37,014 nt of DNA from NCBI GenBank assembly GCA_018823105.1, contig JAHJJH010000014.1, forward strand, positions 1 through 37,014. Direction: 5' to 3'. The position numbers were made by a program, and so were the translations under genes. Source of the stretch: Verrucomicrobiota bacterium. Lineage in GTDB: Bacteria > Verrucomicrobiota > Kiritimatiellia > CAIQIC01 > JAGNIJ01. This document shows, in pieces, positions 36,284-37,014 of this stretch. Each line of letters begins with the position of its first letter. Position 1 is the stretch's first letter. The notes beneath the pieces are model-generated. The model was not told the DNA's origin. It worked only from the letters and a program-made list of their open reading frames with translations, and did no database searches.

Positions 36284-36426
36284 CGTAAAGTCTCCTTCCG
36301 CAGAGGAAGCCGGATTCTTCATAGCATAAGATATGGGAGGTTTGCATCAGAAATGGTTTTGGTCGGATACTTCCAGAATTCATTGGCGAACATGGGAAAA
36401 CTGTAAATCAGGGTAACGATGCCTTT

Positions 36427-36515
36427 TGTAGGGCCTCCGCTTGTCGCAGGCCGAAACTCGGCGCGCCGCATCCGCCTTCGTCAAACTTCGGCGAGACAAG
36501 AGCGGCGGCCCTGCA
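36427..36515. repeat. GTAGGG/CCCTAC-ended palindromic repeat with GGCGCGCC core, copy R4 (89 bp), inverted relative to R3
   Basis: Reverse complement TGCAGGGCCGCCGCTCTTGTCTCGCCGAAGTTTGACGAAGGCGGATGCGGCGCGCCGAG... matches the first ~58 nt of R3 with one difference. Confidence 0.92.
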
Positions 36516-36633
36516 ATAATCGTCACGGATTCAGGGGATCTCTCTATACCGGCAACGCAGGCTTGCACTTTGGTCGCGGCTGCGGTTGACTGCCCGCGAA
36601 TCCGCGGCGCGACACGTGACGGGAGATCGATTT

Positions 36634-37014
36634 ATGCAGCACAGAGACTGGTTGGAGGAGATGTTCGAAAAGCAGGCGCTGTTCAACGAGCGCATCGGCC
36701 TGAACTGCGCTGAACTGGACGACGAAGGGCGTCGTCGGTGGCTGCTTAATTACTGCCGCGCCATGTCCCAGGAAATCGCCGAGTTGACGGACTGCGTGCC
36801 CTGGAAATGGTGGGCCAAGTATCAAAAGTTCGATCTCCAGAATGCCCGCGTCGAAGTCGTAGACCTGTTCCACTTCTTGATTTCCGCCGCCGAGGTGCTG
36901 GGCCTGACCGCCCGCGACGTGCACAACCTGTACCTCCAAAAGAACAAGGTAAACTTCCGACGGCAAGACGCCGGCTACACGGACAAGGACGAGAAGGACA
37001 ACCAGTCCGTCAAA
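36634..37014 (+). CDS. Dimeric (all-alpha, MazG-like) dUTPase-family protein; partial, runs off the right edge
   Basis: MQHRDWLEEMFEKQALFNERIG ... MSQEIAELTDCVPWKWW ... ARVEVVDLFHFLISAAEVLGL; GGGAG upstream of ATG; no stop before 37014. Confidence 0.85.
   Translation, partial: MQHRDWLEEMFEKQALFNERIGLNCAELDDEGRRRWLLNYCRAMSQEIAELTDCVPWKWWAKYQKFDLQNARVEVVDLFHFLISAAEVLGLTARDVHNLYLQKNKVNFRRQDAGYTDKDEKDNQSVK

Noticed and set aside
1-37014. CRISPR array, rRNA operon, integrase, IS transposase or prophage module
   Set aside because: No regularly spaced direct repeats, rRNA-like sequence, recombinase or phage structural motifs were seen on either strand.

Overview
This 37 kb window looks like a high-GC chromosomal segment, probably from a PVC-type Gram-negative bacterium or MAG (taxonomy is inference). 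Most of it is core genes. On the minus strand there is a Tol-Pal operon running into Tat (tolQ-tolR-tolA/tonB-like-tolB-pal-tatA-tatC), plus ruvC-yebC, an EF-G-like GTPase and trxB-msbA. On the plus strand there are rlmN, a ROK kinase, corA, apgM, an AOX-like di-iron protein and a dimeric dUTPase. There is also a carbamoyltransferase/SxtJ/DUF5989/RmlD-like operon and a tRNA-Arg(UCG). Two accessory regions stand out. (1) At the left edge, a large type IIG restriction-modification gene runs off the window and carries two in-frame copies of a GTAGGG...GGCGCGCC...CCCTAC palindromic repeat; two more copies are intergenic. (2) A lower-GC cassette (about 19.45-23.97 kb) between manA and apgM is bordered by an exact 14-bp direct repeat and encodes an m5C methyltransferase (frameshifted), a Vsr endonuclease, a ParB/Srx-like protein and a prephenate-dehydratase-fold-like protein of unknown role. 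This is the best candidate for an undescribed defence/modification system. All calls come from reading the sequence and supplied ORFs; no database searches were run.
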